NCBI GenBank assembly: GCA_950097035.1
Contig: CATNDT010000011.1
Span: 1-32,467 of the forward strand
Reading direction: 5' to 3'
Length of the DNA stretch: 32,467 nt
From: an uncultured Oscillibacter sp.
GTDB taxonomy: Bacteria; Bacillota; Clostridia; Oscillospirales; Oscillospiraceae
Shown here one piece after another: positions 15,683 through 22,101 of the stretch. The notes below the pieces were generated by a model. It searched no databases. It was not told the DNA's origin and saw only the letters and a program-made list of their open reading frames with translations. Position numbers and translations under genes: made by a program. Every line of letters starts with the position of its first letter. Positions within the stretch are counted from its first letter, which is position 1.

Positions 15683-15709
15683 GGGGAACCGCCAATTTTG
15701 CGGTTCCCC
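15683..15709 (-). terminator. Terminator of the dus-sigma-anti-sigma operon
   Basis: GGGGAACCGC at 15683-15692 pairs perfectly with GCGGTTCCCC at 15700-15709 around a 7-base loop. On the minus strand CCTTTTCTTTTG follows. The stem begins 5 bases after the anti-sigma stop codon. Confidence 0.9.
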
Positions 15710-15714
15710 TCTTC

Positions 15715-16548
15715 CTATTCTTCCGTCAGATAGACCAAATAACCGTCTCCGGGGTCCGGCTCTGTCTCCGGCACGTCTCCGGCCGCCACGATCTCCGCCC
15801 GCCCATCCTCCAGGACGGCCAGCAGGCTGTCGTACTCCTCCGCCGTCAGGCAGTAGCGGCGCCAGCCGGTTTCAGTAAGGGTGTAGTCCATACCCTCCAG
15901 CAGCCCTTCCGCCCGGGCAGACCTGATCCATATGGCGCGGGAGGTAGTCTTTTGCGCCTCCGGAGTCGCGGCGGCGAAATAGACCGTCTGCCCGTTTTCC
16001 CCATCGCTCATGCGGTTCCCCGGCGCGGTCTTTCCCGGTTCTTCCGCCTGAGATTCGCCCAAAATCCCGTTCTCCAGCTCCGCCGGCGCACAGTCTGCCG
16101 CCGCATTAAAGGCGGCGTTGTCCGCCGGCATATCCTCCGTGGCGCTCTCTGCCCCGTCTGCGGAAAAGGCGGCAGGGGCAGCTGTGGGCGCGGCGGCATC
16201 GCCCCCCTGCGCGGAACCGTACCTCAGAACCGCCACAAGGGCAAAGCAGGCTGCCAGCGGCAGCAACACTTTTTTCCAGCCCATTGTCCTGCTCGGCGGC
16301 CGGCGCTCCGCCTCCCGTTCGCTCTCCAGCGCCTCAATCGCCGCCATCACGCCGCCGGTAAAGTTCTCCGGCGGCTCCATATCTTCGATCTCCGCAAACG
16401 CCGCGCGGATCGCCAGCGCATCCTCCACATAGGCTATGCAGCCGGGGCAGTCCGCCAGATGTGCCCGGACACGGGCGGCCTCCTCGCCGGAGAGCTCCCC
16501 GTCCACATACGGATCCAACAGGGCCGCATATGCCTCACAGTATTTCAT
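15715..16548 (-). CDS. Zinc-finger anti-sigma factor with extracytoplasmic domain
   Basis: The 277-residue protein starts with a zf-HC2 anti-sigma domain: LLDPYVDGELSGEEAARVRAH and the zinc ligands His30-x3-Cys34-x2-Cys37. A single membrane segment follows at about 91-108 (KKVLLPLAACFALVAVLRYG). The roughly 165-residue outer part begins with an Ala-rich linker and ends in an acidic, conserved-looking domain (LTAEEYDSLLAVLEDG). It should bind and inhibit the sigma factor encoded immediately upstream; the genes overlap by 4 bases (ATGA), indicating coupled translation. Release would require cleavage or a conformational change at the membrane. No matching protease gene is in the window. Confidence 0.88.
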   Translation of the reverse strand: MKYCEAYAALLDPYVDGELSGEEAARVRAHLADCPGCIAYVEDALAIRAAFAEIEDMEPPENFTGGVMAAIEALESEREAERRPPSRTMGWKKVLLPLAACFALVAVLRYGSAQGGDAAAPTAAPAAFSADGAESATEDMPADNAAFNAAADCAPAELENGILGESQAEEPGKTAPGNRMSDGENGQTVYFAAATPEAQKTTSRAIWIRSARAEGLLEGMDYTLTETGWRRYCLTAEEYDSLLAVLEDGRAEIVAAGDVPETEPDPGDGYLVYLTEE

Positions 16549-17159
16549 TGCCAGCCCTCCTTCTCTGCCCTTTTAGACGGAGGGCGGCCGGAAAAGTTCC
16601 CGCTCTCCAGCAAAAAGTTTCTAAGGCGTTTGCGCCCGCGGTTGATGCGGGATTTTACCGTACCCACGTCTACCTCCAGCGTGGCCGCGATCTCCTCATA
16701 GCTGAGCTGGTGCATCTCCCGCAGCACCAGCACCTGCCGCTGCTCCAGGGGCAGCGCCGCCAGTCCCGCCTCGATCTGCCGGCGCAGCTCCGCTCCCTCC
16801 GCCGCCGCCTGGGGCGAGGCAGTACGGTCGGGGATGTCCAGATTCAGCTCACTGTCATCCAGCGAAGGGCCCGCCGCGGCGCGGTGACGGCCCTCCCGCC
16901 GCAGCAGATCCACACAGGCGTTGGAGGCCAGACGGTAAAGCCAGGTTGAAAAGCTGGACTCGCCACGAAAAAACCGCAGCCCCTGCCAGGCGGCCAGAAA
17001 GGCGTCCTGCGCAGCCTCAGCGGCGTCCTGCGGGTTGCCGCACATCCGCAGCGCCAGGGAGAAAACCCTCTTTTCATACAGGCGCACCAGCTGTTCAAAA
17101 GCCGGCTGGCTGCCATTTCGGGCCTCCTCCACCCATTGTTGTTCCTGTAAAGCCTTCAT
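16545..17159 (-). CDS. ECF sigma factor, SigW/RpoE type
   Basis: The 204-residue protein has sigma region 2 at about 22-90 (FEQLVRLYEKRVFSLALRM, DAAEAAQDAFLAAWQGL, FSTWLYRLASNACVDLLRR). Region 4 is at about 130-185, with LPLEQRQVLVLREMHQLSYEEIAATLEVDVGTVKSRINRGRKRL (positions about 138-181). This is the standard SigW-like pattern. It directs RNA polymerase to a stress regulon, probably for envelope damage. The gene overlaps dus upstream and the anti-sigma gene downstream by 4 bases each, so all three are tightly coupled from the dus promoter. An internal promoter within dus is possible but was not identified. Confidence 0.93.
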   Translation of the reverse strand: MKALQEQQWVEEARNGSQPAFEQLVRLYEKRVFSLALRMCGNPQDAAEAAQDAFLAAWQGLRFFRGESSFSTWLYRLASNACVDLLRREGRHRAAAGPSLDDSELNLDIPDRTASPQAAAEGAELRRQIEAGLAALPLEQRQVLVLREMHQLSYEEIAATLEVDVGTVKSRINRGRKRLRNFLLESGNFSGRPPSKRAEKEGWQ

Positions 17160-18124
17160 ATCAGATCCCGTTTGATCCCCCTTGTCACCCGGTATACATC
17201 CTCCAGCGTGTTCATCTGCACGATCTGTTCCTTATAATAGCCGGAATGAGGCACACCCTTAAGATACCAGCAGTAGTGGCGGCGGGCCTCTAAAACCGCC
17301 ACCCGCTCCCCCTTTGCCTGGGCCGAGAGCTCAAATTGCCGCACCGCCGTGTCACACCGCTCCGCCAGGGGGGGGAGGGGCGGAATGGGCAGCCCCTCCA
17401 GCGCGGCGTCGGCCTGGCGGAAGATCCACGGGTTGCCGAAGCACCCCCGTCCGATCATGGCCCCGTCCGCACCGGTGTGCCGCAGAATGCGAAGGGCGTC
17501 CTCCGGCTTCCAGATGTCCCCGTTGGCAAACACCGGGACAGACACGGCCTCCTTCACCCGGCGAATACAATTCCAGTCCGCCTGTCCGCCGTATACCTGG
17601 GCGCGGGTGCGCCCGTGGACGGCCACTGCGGAGACGCCCGCCTGCTCCAGGGCCCGGGCAAACTCCACACAGTTGCAGCTGCCCATGTCCCAGCCCCGGC
17701 GGAATTTGGCCGTGACGGGAACGGGCACAGCCCGGACCACGGCCTCCACAATACGGGCGGCCTTTTCCGTGTCCCGCATCAGCGCCGCCCCGTCGCCGTT
17801 GTTGACGATTTTCCCCATGGGGCAGCCCATGTTGATGTCGATGATATCCGCACCGGAAAATTCCAGGGCGATCCGGGCCGCCTCCGCCATACACGCGGGG
17901 TCGCTGCCGAAAATCTGCACGGCGGCGGGATGTTCCCCCGGAAACTGCCGCAGAAGGGAAAAGGTCTTTTTATCGTGGTAACACAGCGCCCGGGAGGAGA
18001 TCAGCTCTGTGACTGTGTAGCCTGCGCCCTGCTCCGCACAGATCTGGCGGAAGGCCGCGTCTGTTACGCCAGCCATAGGCGCCAGAGCCAGCCTGGACTT
18101 TACTTCCACCGTTCCAATATACAT
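17156..18124 (-). CDS. dus: tRNA-dihydrouridine synthase
   Basis: The 322-residue FMN-dependent enzyme reduces specific uridines in tRNA to dihydrouridine using NADPH. Visible hallmarks are the FMN-binding start LALAPMAGVTDAAFR (12-26), VQIFGSDP at 69-76 and the active-site segment DINMGCP with catalytic Cys101. Further on are KIVNNGDGAALM, the phosphate-binding VHGRTRAQVYGGQADW and IGRGCFGNPWIF. Length is typical (about 320-330). The ATG follows AGGAGG by 6 bases. It is the first gene of an operon with an ECF sigma and anti-sigma factor, overlapping the former by 4 bases, so a housekeeping tRNA gene drives a stress regulator. The subgroup (DusB-like) is likely but was not proven. Confidence 0.95.
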   Translation of the reverse strand: MYIGTVEVKSRLALAPMAGVTDAAFRQICAEQGAGYTVTELISSRALCYHDKKTFSLLRQFPGEHPAAVQIFGSDPACMAEAARIALEFSGADIIDINMGCPMGKIVNNGDGAALMRDTEKAARIVEAVVRAVPVPVTAKFRRGWDMGSCNCVEFARALEQAGVSAVAVHGRTRAQVYGGQADWNCIRRVKEAVSVPVFANGDIWKPEDALRILRHTGADGAMIGRGCFGNPWIFRQADAALEGLPIPPLPPLAERCDTAVRQFELSAQAKGERVAVLEARRHYCWYLKGVPHSGYYKEQIVQMNTLEDVYRVTRGIKRDLI

Positions 18125-18155
18125 GGCGGCCTCCTGATCCGATTAGTCGGAATCT

Positions 18156-18184
18156 ATCATATCATGCAGGGGAAAAAATGTCTA
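18156..18184 (-). promoter_or_regulatory. Promoter of the dus-sigma-anti-sigma operon
   Basis: On the minus strand TAGACA (18184-18179) is separated by 17 bases from TATGAT (18161-18156), and TGA directly precedes the -10 as an extended element. It is a strong primary-sigma promoter and diverges from spoIIE. Confidence 0.75.
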
Positions 18185-18301
18185 TGGAGAAAATAGGCGG
18201 CAGCGCTTCCACAGGAAATTCACCCTCCACATTTCCCGACGAAATTCTTGAAATACCCGCTGTAAAATGGTGGAAAATCAACTCTTTTGGAGGGACAAGC
18301 T

Positions 18302-20341
18302 GTGCGATACGGTCAAATCACTTTGGAGCTCCGGCAGCCGGCACGGCTGCTATCCTGGGGGATCCGCTTTTTTCTGGCGGCGGCGCTGACCGCCAGCCAG
18401 ATACCGGACGGGCACGCCCCCTTTGCCCTGGGCTGCATCGCGGCGGCCGGCGGCGGGGGAGAGGGCATCGCCGCTTTGGCCGGGGCAGGCCTTGGCGCGG
18501 CACTGTTTCTGGACTTTTCAGACGCTTTGCCGTTTCTTGCAACCGGCATTTTAATTTTAACCGCCGCCACCTCCTTTCGGGGAACGGTTTTGCAAAAACG
18601 CCCTCTCTTTATGCCGCTGACTGCCGCCGCCCTCTTTGCCGCGGTGGGGGGGATCTATGTCGTCCAGGCGCTCTCCCCGTTGAACCGCCTGCCCCTCTAC
18701 ATAGCCGCCACCGTGCTCACCGGCATATCCGCCTGGTTTTTTGGCCGCCTGCTGTCCTCCGGCACAGACCGCCCCGCGCCGGAGGGCATACTCTTTCTGG
18801 CGGCGGCGCTGCTGCTGGCCCTCGTGGATCTGGAGATTCTGGGACTCTCTCCGGGGCGGGCGCTGTTATGTCTTTTACTGACCTATACCGCCTATGAGCG
18901 GGGCCCCGTCACAGGCGCGGCCGCAGGCCTTGGCGCAGGCCTGACGGCGGACCTCTGCGCCGGAACGGGCGGCGGGCTGTTTGCCGCCGCCTATGGGCTG
19001 GCGGGCCTTTTGGCCGGCAGCTGCAGCGGAAGACGGCGGGTGATGGCGGGGGTCGCATCCTTCGGGGCAGCCCTGACAGCCCTGCTGCCGGCCCGGCAGG
19101 CGCCGGCGGCCAGGGCGCTGCTGTTGGAGGCCGCCGTCGGAGCGGCCCTGTTCTTACTGCTGCCGGGCCGCCTTTTCGGCGGAAAGCGGGTGCGGCGGGC
19201 AGAGCCCACGGCCACCGCCGCCGGCGGAAGGCTGAAAGAGCGGCTGAACCGGGCGGCGGCGGCCCTGCGGGACCTGTACGACAGCATGGGCCGGACTCCG
19301 CTCTCCACAGACGAAAATCCCGCCATCGTGTTTGACCGGGCTGCGGAAAAGGTCTGCCGGGGCTGTGCCCTCTGCGAGCTGTGCTGGCAGCGGGAGTACA
19401 GCGGCACCTTCAACGCCTTCAACGACGCCACCCCCTATCTTCTGGAGCGGGGGCGGGCCCTGGCTAGGGATTTCCCCCCCTATTTTGCGGACCGGTGCAT
19501 CCATCTGCCGGACTTTCTGGCCGCCGTCAACGGAGAGCTGTCCGCCTTTTTGCTGCGGCGGCAGTACCGGCGGCAGCTGGAGGAGACCCGGCGCAGCGCC
19601 AAAGGACAGTACGCCCAGCTCTCTGAGCTTTTGACCGCCACCGCCGCCGGGCTGGAGGAGCCGGCCGTAACGGCCTCGGGCAGCGCCTCTCTCTGCCGGG
19701 TGGGCGCGGTGCTGCGGCCCAAAGAGGGGGAGAACATCTGCGGGGACACGGTGGTCTCCTTCCGGCGGGAGGACGGCGTGTGGTGCCTGCTGCTGGCAGA
19801 CGGCATGGGCAGCGGCGAGTCCGCCCAGCGGGAATCCGCCCTCATCTGCCGGCTGCTGCAGCAGTTTCTGGAGGCGGGCGTGGAGCCGGAGGCCGCCCTG
19901 AAAACCCTGAATTCCGCCATGGCCCTTCGGGGAGCGGAGAGCGGCAGCTTTACTACCATCGACCTGTGCACCTGCGACGCCGCCACCGGAGAGACAGCCT
20001 TTTACAAATTCGGCGCGGCCCCCAGCTATCTCAAAAAGGGAGGCGTCGTCCGGCGCGTCACCGGCGGAACGCTGCCGGTGGGGCTCCGCAGTGCCCCGGC
20101 GGCCCCGGATGTGACCCGGGTACAGCTGGAGCCCGGCGGCTTTGCGGTGATGGTCAGCGACGGCGTGGCGGACCCCTGCCGGGACGAGTGGCTGCAAAAC
20201 CTTCTGGCCGGCTGGGAGGGGGAGGACCCCCAGACCCTGGCCGGCCTGATCCTCTCCGAGAGCATCCGGCGGGAGCGGCTTCAGGATGACTGCGGCATTC
20301 AGGTTTTGTACCGGCCCAAGGACGGCGTAAAGCGGGTATAG
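18302..20341 (+). CDS. spoIIE: Stage II sporulation protein E (membrane PP2C phosphatase)
   Basis: SpoIIE dephosphorylates the anti-anti-sigma factor SpoIIAA at the polar septum and so activates the forespore sigma factor F. The 679-residue protein has a multi-helix membrane region (about 15-290), a linker with a cysteine cluster (CRGCALCELCW, about 350-360), and a PP2C domain (about 467-675). The PP2C metal ligands include Asp500 in LADGMGSGE, Asp620 in MVSDGVADP and Asp662/663 near the end. It is shorter than the 827-residue Bacillus subtilis protein, mainly before the phosphatase domain. The GTG at 18302 is preceded by GGAGGG at 7 bases. Upstream, CCGACG and TAAAAT lie 21 bases apart (18236-18268), a wide spacing like that of Spo0A-activated sigma-A promoters; this match is weak. 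The usual neighbours tilS, hpt and ftsH are absent. Confidence 0.93.
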   Translation: MRYGQITLELRQPARLLSWGIRFFLAAALTASQIPDGHAPFALGCIAAAGGGGEGIAALAGAGLGAALFLDFSDALPFLATGILILTAATSFRGTVLQKRPLFMPLTAAALFAAVGGIYVVQALSPLNRLPLYIAATVLTGISAWFFGRLLSSGTDRPAPEGILFLAAALLLALVDLEILGLSPGRALLCLLLTYTAYERGPVTGAAAGLGAGLTADLCAGTGGGLFAAAYGLAGLLAGSCSGRRRVMAGVASFGAALTALLPARQAPAARALLLEAAVGAALFLLLPGRLFGGKRVRRAEPTATAAGGRLKERLNRAAAALRDLYDSMGRTPLSTDENPAIVFDRAAEKVCRGCALCELCWQREYSGTFNAFNDATPYLLERGRALARDFPPYFADRCIHLPDFLAAVNGELSAFLLRRQYRRQLEETRRSAKGQYAQLSELLTATAAGLEEPAVTASGSASLCRVGAVLRPKEGENICGDTVVSFRREDGVWCLLLADGMGSGESAQRESALICRLLQQFLEAGVEPEAALKTLNSAMALRGAESGSFTTIDLCTCDAATGETAFYKFGAAPSYLKKGGVVRRVTGGTLPVGLRSAPAAPDVTRVQLEPGGFAVMVSDGVADPCRDEWLQNLLAGWEGEDPQTLAGLILSESIRRERLQDDCGIQVLYRPKDGVKRV

Positions 20342-20422
20342 CTCTCCGCTGTCATTCTCCGATTTTTCTCTAATACGTATAAAATTTCCCAGCCCGCGGA
20401 AAAATGAAATCAGGTTCAAACA

Positions 20423-20454
20423 GCTTGAAACATTTTTTACAAACCGTTTCAAGC
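20423..20454. repeat. 9-bp inverted repeat upstream of the small membrane protein gene
   Basis: GCTTGAAAC at 20423-20431 and GTTTCAAGC at 20446-20454 are exact complements around a 14-base AT-rich spacer. Related TTCAAAC and ATCAAACTTG words occur just beside it. No T-tract follows on either strand, so it is more like an operator or an RNA stem than a terminator. It lies 40 bases before the gene at 20495. Confidence 0.5.
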
Positions 20455-20494
20455 CTGCAGTATCAAACTTGCGAGGTTGGAGGCATAGGGCAGT

Positions 20495-20767
20495 ATGGTA
20501 AAAGGCATTTCCAGACGGGTCGTAGTGGTGGAATCCCCGGACCAGCGTTTTTTTGAGCAGGCCATCTTTATTGTCCGGAACGACGCCGCCGGAGACGGCG
20601 TCACATCCCGGGAACTGGTAGAGGAGGCCAAGCGGGTGGCCCGGAGCTACGCCGGGGGCAGCCACGGCCGGTTTGGCCGGCCGTGGCGGGATCTCAGCCC
20701 CGTGCTGTACGCCCTGATGGGCGCGGCGGCCATCGGCCTCGTCTGGCTGGTGGCGGCACTGATCTAG
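20495..20767 (+). CDS. Small single-pass membrane protein of unknown function
   Basis: The 90-residue protein begins MVKGISRRVVVVESPDQRFFEQAIFIVRND, has a basic middle part, and ends in one hydrophobic segment (about 68-89, LYALMGAAAIGLVWLVAALI) at the extreme C-terminus, so it is probably tail-anchored. No known domain was recognised. A GGAGG at 20477-20481 lies a little far (11-12 bases) from the ATG. It follows spoIIE after 153 bases that hold an inverted repeat, and it points toward a convergent transporter gene. A role near sporulation is possible only because of position. Codon usage looks like that of its neighbours, supporting a real gene. Confidence 0.65.
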   Translation: MVKGISRRVVVVESPDQRFFEQAIFIVRNDAAGDGVTSRELVEEAKRVARSYAGGSHGRFGRPWRDLSPVLYALMGAAAIGLVWLVAALI

Positions 20768-20795
20768 CGCGGGGCAGAACACTGCGGAAAGTCCG

Positions 20796-20832
20796 GCGGG
20801 GCCGGGGGGCGACATGCGCCCCTCGGCCCCGC
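20796..20832. terminator. Long GC-rich hairpin between convergent genes
   Basis: GCGGGGCCGGGGGGCG at 20796-20811 pairs with CGCCCCTCGGCCCCGC at 20817-20832 with a single G-T wobble, a 16-bp stem with a 5-base loop. No T-tract follows on either strand, so termination would not be classical. It sits between the 90-residue protein gene and the carrier gene, which end toward each other. Confidence 0.5.
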
Positions 20833-20862
20833 TTGATCACGCTATTGTAAACAGGCATCCGG

Positions 20863-22071
20863 TTACACCACCAGGTAATTGATAAATACGCCGGTGATGA
20901 TAACAGAGGTAACCGTCAGGCAGATAAACCCGGCCACCAGCATCTTGGGCAGCACGTTGTCCAGAATCATCTGCTCCTCGTCCTCCGTTCCGGCAATCTG
21001 CCTGGCCACCTCGGTAGACACCACATAGGTGCCGGGAAAGCCAAACAGGCAGGAGCAGGTGATGCCGCAGCACATCATCCAGCTGAATTTGAAGATCTTG
21101 CCCACAACAACGGCGATCACAAACATGCTGAGAAGACCGATGATAAACGCGCCGATTACCACCGGCAGCAAAGCGGCCACATCCGCCGGAGTGACTGCGG
21201 TGAGGAACACCAGGATGGAGACCATGCACACCACCAGACCAATGCCGTAGCAGTTGGACTTCTTCATCACGTCGTGCTCCAAAAAGCCAATCTCCTGAGC
21301 GATCACGCCCATAATCAGGCAGATAACGTATTTATGCACCGCGCCGCCGGTGAGGTTGGAGAGCTGGAAGGAGATCAGGGCCACAATGCAGCTCTTGCCC
21401 AGAAGGATAAACGGCGTCTGGAACCGCTCGGGCGTGGGCGGAATCAGCTTTTTTCGGGCGGGCTGCTCTTCGGTTTTGGCAGTGCTGTCGAAAAAGGTGC
21501 GGGTCCACTGGATGGAGCCGTTTTGATAGCCGCTCACCAGCCGCCGGGCCTCCTTGCGGAGGAACAGGGAGGCCAAGGGGTAGCCGATAATGCCCTGCAC
21601 TGCCACAATGATCGTGGCCAGAACGCCGGCCAGCTTCAAAGACTCGGGGGAGCCCAGGGCCGTAATGGCGTCGTTGACCACTACGGCGGAGACCCAGCCA
21701 CCGGTGATGGGGCCCACCAGGGCCACGGCAAAGTTGTTGCCCAGGATAGGCCGCGCCACAAAGAACATCAGCACGCCGCCGACAATCACAATGGCAAGGC
21801 CCAGAACAACGACCTTCCACTGCTCCACAAACTGTTTGAGATCCAGCAGCGTGCCCATGTTGACGATAAAGAGGCCCGTCATCATGGTGGAAATGGCCAT
21901 CAGGCCCGCGTCGGTAAAGAGGGTGGTGGGAACGATTCCGCTCCAAAACAGGATCAAGAAGGTCACCGTGGCGAAAAGCAGCACGGGGACCACCGCGTGG
22001 GTCCTGTCGGAAATAAAGTCGCCAATGGCGAAAATGACACACACGATTGTTAACGCTAGCATACCATCCAT
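20863..22071 (-). CDS. GltS/ESS-like sodium:carboxylate or glutamate symporter
   Basis: The 402-residue membrane protein has about 10-11 helices in two halves joined by a hydrophilic loop (about 175-215, basic and proline-containing). The glycine-rich segments LVGPITGGWVSAVVVNDAI and CSCLFGFPGTYVVSTEVARQ occupy equivalent places in the two halves, like the pore loops of GltS-type sodium/glutamate symporters. Length matches that family (about 400). Similarity was judged by layout rather than by a specific motif, so the assignment is tentative. It is the last gene of the molybdenum hydroxylase operon, 30 bases after the large subunit gene with an AAGGAGAG site. It most likely imports the operon's substrate, probably an anionic compound. 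Confidence 0.62.
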   Translation of the reverse strand: MDGMLALTIVCVIFAIGDFISDRTHAVVPVLLFATVTFLILFWSGIVPTTLFTDAGLMAISTMMTGLFIVNMGTLLDLKQFVEQWKVVVLGLAIVIVGGVLMFFVARPILGNNFAVALVGPITGGWVSAVVVNDAITALGSPESLKLAGVLATIIVAVQGIIGYPLASLFLRKEARRLVSGYQNGSIQWTRTFFDSTAKTEEQPARKKLIPPTPERFQTPFILLGKSCIVALISFQLSNLTGGAVHKYVICLIMGVIAQEIGFLEHDVMKKSNCYGIGLVVCMVSILVFLTAVTPADVAALLPVVIGAFIIGLLSMFVIAVVVGKIFKFSWMMCCGITCSCLFGFPGTYVVSTEVARQIAGTEDEEQMILDNVLPKMLVAGFICLTVTSVIITGVFINYLVV

Positions 22072-22101
22072 AAATACTCTCCTTTTCTCTTCTCTTTTCT
22101 T

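Noticed and set aside
20342-20422. Possible spoIIE terminator
   Set aside because: No stem followed by a T-tract was found right after the spoIIE stop codon; the AT-rich patches alone are not enough.
19154-20815. Minus-strand open frame (553 codons) opposite spoIIE and the 90-residue protein
   Set aside because: It is a shadow of spoIIE, with Pro/Gly/Gln/Ala-rich translation, no domain and no ribosome binding site.
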